Part shown: positions 6,272 to 7,326 of the stretch, in pieces
How positions within the stretch are numbered: position 1 is the first letter of the stretch
Layout: each line of letters starts with the position of its first letter
Source: JANNFX01 sp040080075
Lineage (GTDB): Bacteria; Pseudomonadota; Alphaproteobacteria; Rhizobiales; Hyphomicrobiaceae
NCBI GenBank assembly: GCA_040080075.1
Contig: JBEBJD010000002.1
Location: 1-7,326, forward strand
Direction of reading: 5' to 3'
Length of the DNA stretch: 7,326 bases
Notes under the pieces: generated by a model
Told to the model about the DNA's origin: nothing
Database searches by the model: none
The model's input: only the letters and a program-made list of their open reading frames with translations
Made by a program: the position numbers and the translations under genes

Positions 6272-7272
6272 CACAGTTTACCGGCGACAGGGCACGCATC
6301 AGCCGCCGCCGCGTTGTCAGCATCATCGCCGCGACCGTGGCAGCGGGGGCTCTGCCGCGCTTGGCGTATGGCAGACAAGCGCAAACGTTCATGTGGCGCG
6401 GCGTGGCTCTTGGCGCAGAAGCTTCGCTCACCTTGCAACATCCCGATGAAGGTGAAGCGCGTGCCGCTATTGAAGCATGCCTTGCAGAAGTGGCTCGCCT
6501 TGAAGAGGTCTTTAGTTTATTCCGCCCCGGCAGCGCGCTGCAGCGTCTGAATGCGAGTGGCCGTCTTGAAGAGGCGCCCGCCGACCTTCGGATTCTTCTT
6601 GCAGAAGCGTTGCAGATTGCAGGGCAATCCAATGGTTCTTTTGATCCAACTATTCAGCCGCTGTGGGCGCTCTATAGCCGCCATTTCAGTGACCCTGTGG
6701 CCAACAAGGAAGGGCCGGGGGAATGCGATATTCAAGCCGCTTTGCAGTCTGCAGGCTGGCGTAGTGTCGAGATCAGCGGGGCCGCGATCTATTTTCGCAA
6801 GCCTGGCATGGCCGTCACTTTGAATGGAATTGCGCAGGGTTACATCACCGACAAAGTCGGGGATCTGTTGCGCGCCCGCGGCTTTTCAAACGTACTCGTC
6901 AATATGGGCGAACAGTTGGCGCTTGGATCGCAATGGGATGGAAATGCTTGGAGCGTTGGCATTGCCGATCCGGCCGATCCAGAGCGTGTCATTGAGCGCG
7001 TTTCATTGGCAAGTGGCGCCATTGCAACGTCGGGCGGATACGGTTGCCGTTTCGATGCCGCCGGGCGCTTTACACACATCCTCGATCCGCGCACTGGCAG
7101 GCCTGCACGTCAATGGGCCAGCATGAGCGTGGTCGCAGAGCGCGCCACCCGCGCTGATGGCCTGTCGACGGCACTGTCCGTTGTGCCCCCTGCCATGGCG
7201 CGAGACTTACTTGGCAGCACTGCGCGGGCCTTTGTTGTCCCGTTGGATGATGGCGCCGGCCGATGGCTGTAG
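6268..7272 (+). CDS. nosX: NosX, ApbE-family FAD:protein FMN transferase
   Basis: Periplasmic flavin transferase of the ApbE family. It is expected to use FAD as donor and attach FMN covalently to a Thr of the NosR flavin domain, which makes NosR competent to support N2O reduction. The 334 residues begin with a twin-arginine-like signal (ISRRRVVS, 11-18) and a hydrophobic stretch to about residue 33; cleavage is probable near residues 35-38. ApbE landmarks in order: FDPTIQPLW (125-133), LNGIAQGYITD (185-195), VLVNMGE at about 210-216, IATSGGY (252-258), ILDPRTGRP (271-279) and the C-terminal ADGLSTAL (296-303), whose acidic and Thr residues are the usual Mg2+ site. Length and motifs indicate an intact gene, ending in TAG. 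Position after nosL and the NosX-style variants (LNGIAQGY where generic ApbE has DFGGIAKGY) favour NosX over a general ApbE. No further gene is visible after it. Confidence 0.93.
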   Translation: MTQFTGDRARISRRRVVSIIAATVAAGALPRLAYGRQAQTFMWRGVALGAEASLTLQHPDEGEARAAIEACLAEVARLEEVFSLFRPGSALQRLNASGRLEEAPADLRILLAEALQIAGQSNGSFDPTIQPLWALYSRHFSDPVANKEGPGECDIQAALQSAGWRSVEISGAAIYFRKPGMAVTLNGIAQGYITDKVGDLLRARGFSNVLVNMGEQLALGSQWDGNAWSVGIADPADPERVIERVSLASGAIATSGGYGCRFDAAGRFTHILDPRTGRPARQWASMSVVAERATRADGLSTALSVVPPAMARDLLGSTARAFVVPLDDGAGRWL

Positions 7273-7326
7273 AGTGATTGGAAAACTGCGGATGATCAGC
7301 GCTTACCCAGAATTCTGGCACGTTGT
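7273..7326 (+). other. Downstream of nosX, no gene or terminator seen
   Basis: These 54 bases at the window edge contain no convincing start codon with a ribosome site and no stem-loop followed by a T run. Whether the transcript ends just beyond or continues into another gene cannot be told from here. Confidence 0.5.

Noticed and set aside
7070..7321. Minus-strand open frame entering from the right edge
   Set aside because: Most of it is antisense to the conserved C-terminus of NosX, and the translated sequence shows no family resemblance.

Overview
The window holds most of a denitrification gene cluster for nitrous oxide reduction, in the order nosR (3' part only) - nosZ - nosD - nosF - nosY - nosL - nosX, all on the + strand. 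The gene order, the twin-arginine signal on NosZ, the presence of nosR and nosX, and the GC-rich coding sequence point to a clade I (typical) nos cluster of a proteobacterium. An alphaproteobacterium of the Hyphomicrobiales or a relative is my best guess, but the sequence alone does not fix the genus.

Layout: bases 1-726 are the C-terminal part of NosR, the membrane iron-sulfur/flavoprotein needed to make and sustain active N2O reductase. Bases 713-2650 are NosZ, the periplasmic multicopper N2O reductase, with every expected CuZ and CuA ligand present. Bases 2656-3990 are NosD, a periplasmic beta-helix protein. Bases 3998-4933 (NosF, ATPase) and 4926-5750 (NosY, six-helix permease) complete the NosDFY ABC transporter used in CuZ assembly. 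Bases 5747-6271 are NosL, a lipoprotein copper chaperone. Bases 6268-7272 are NosX, an ApbE-type flavin transferase expected to put covalent FMN on NosR. The last 54 bases hold no recognisable gene or terminator.

How the genes work together: NosZ is exported folded through Tat. NosL delivers Cu(I) and NosDFY supports building of the copper-sulfide CuZ centre. NosR, flavinylated by NosX, supports electron flow or maintenance of the centre, and NosZ reduces N2O to N2. The genes are packed tightly: five of the six junctions after nosR are overlaps or gaps of 7 bases or less, and the sixth (nosR/nosZ) is itself a 14-base overlap. Only 12 bases between 1 and 7272 are non-coding on this strand. This implies one polycistronic message with translational coupling.

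I found no mobile element, RNA gene, CRISPR array or convincing internal promoter. I do not see a previously undescribed system here. The points worth a second look are small deviations inside known nos proteins and the nosR/nosZ overlap.
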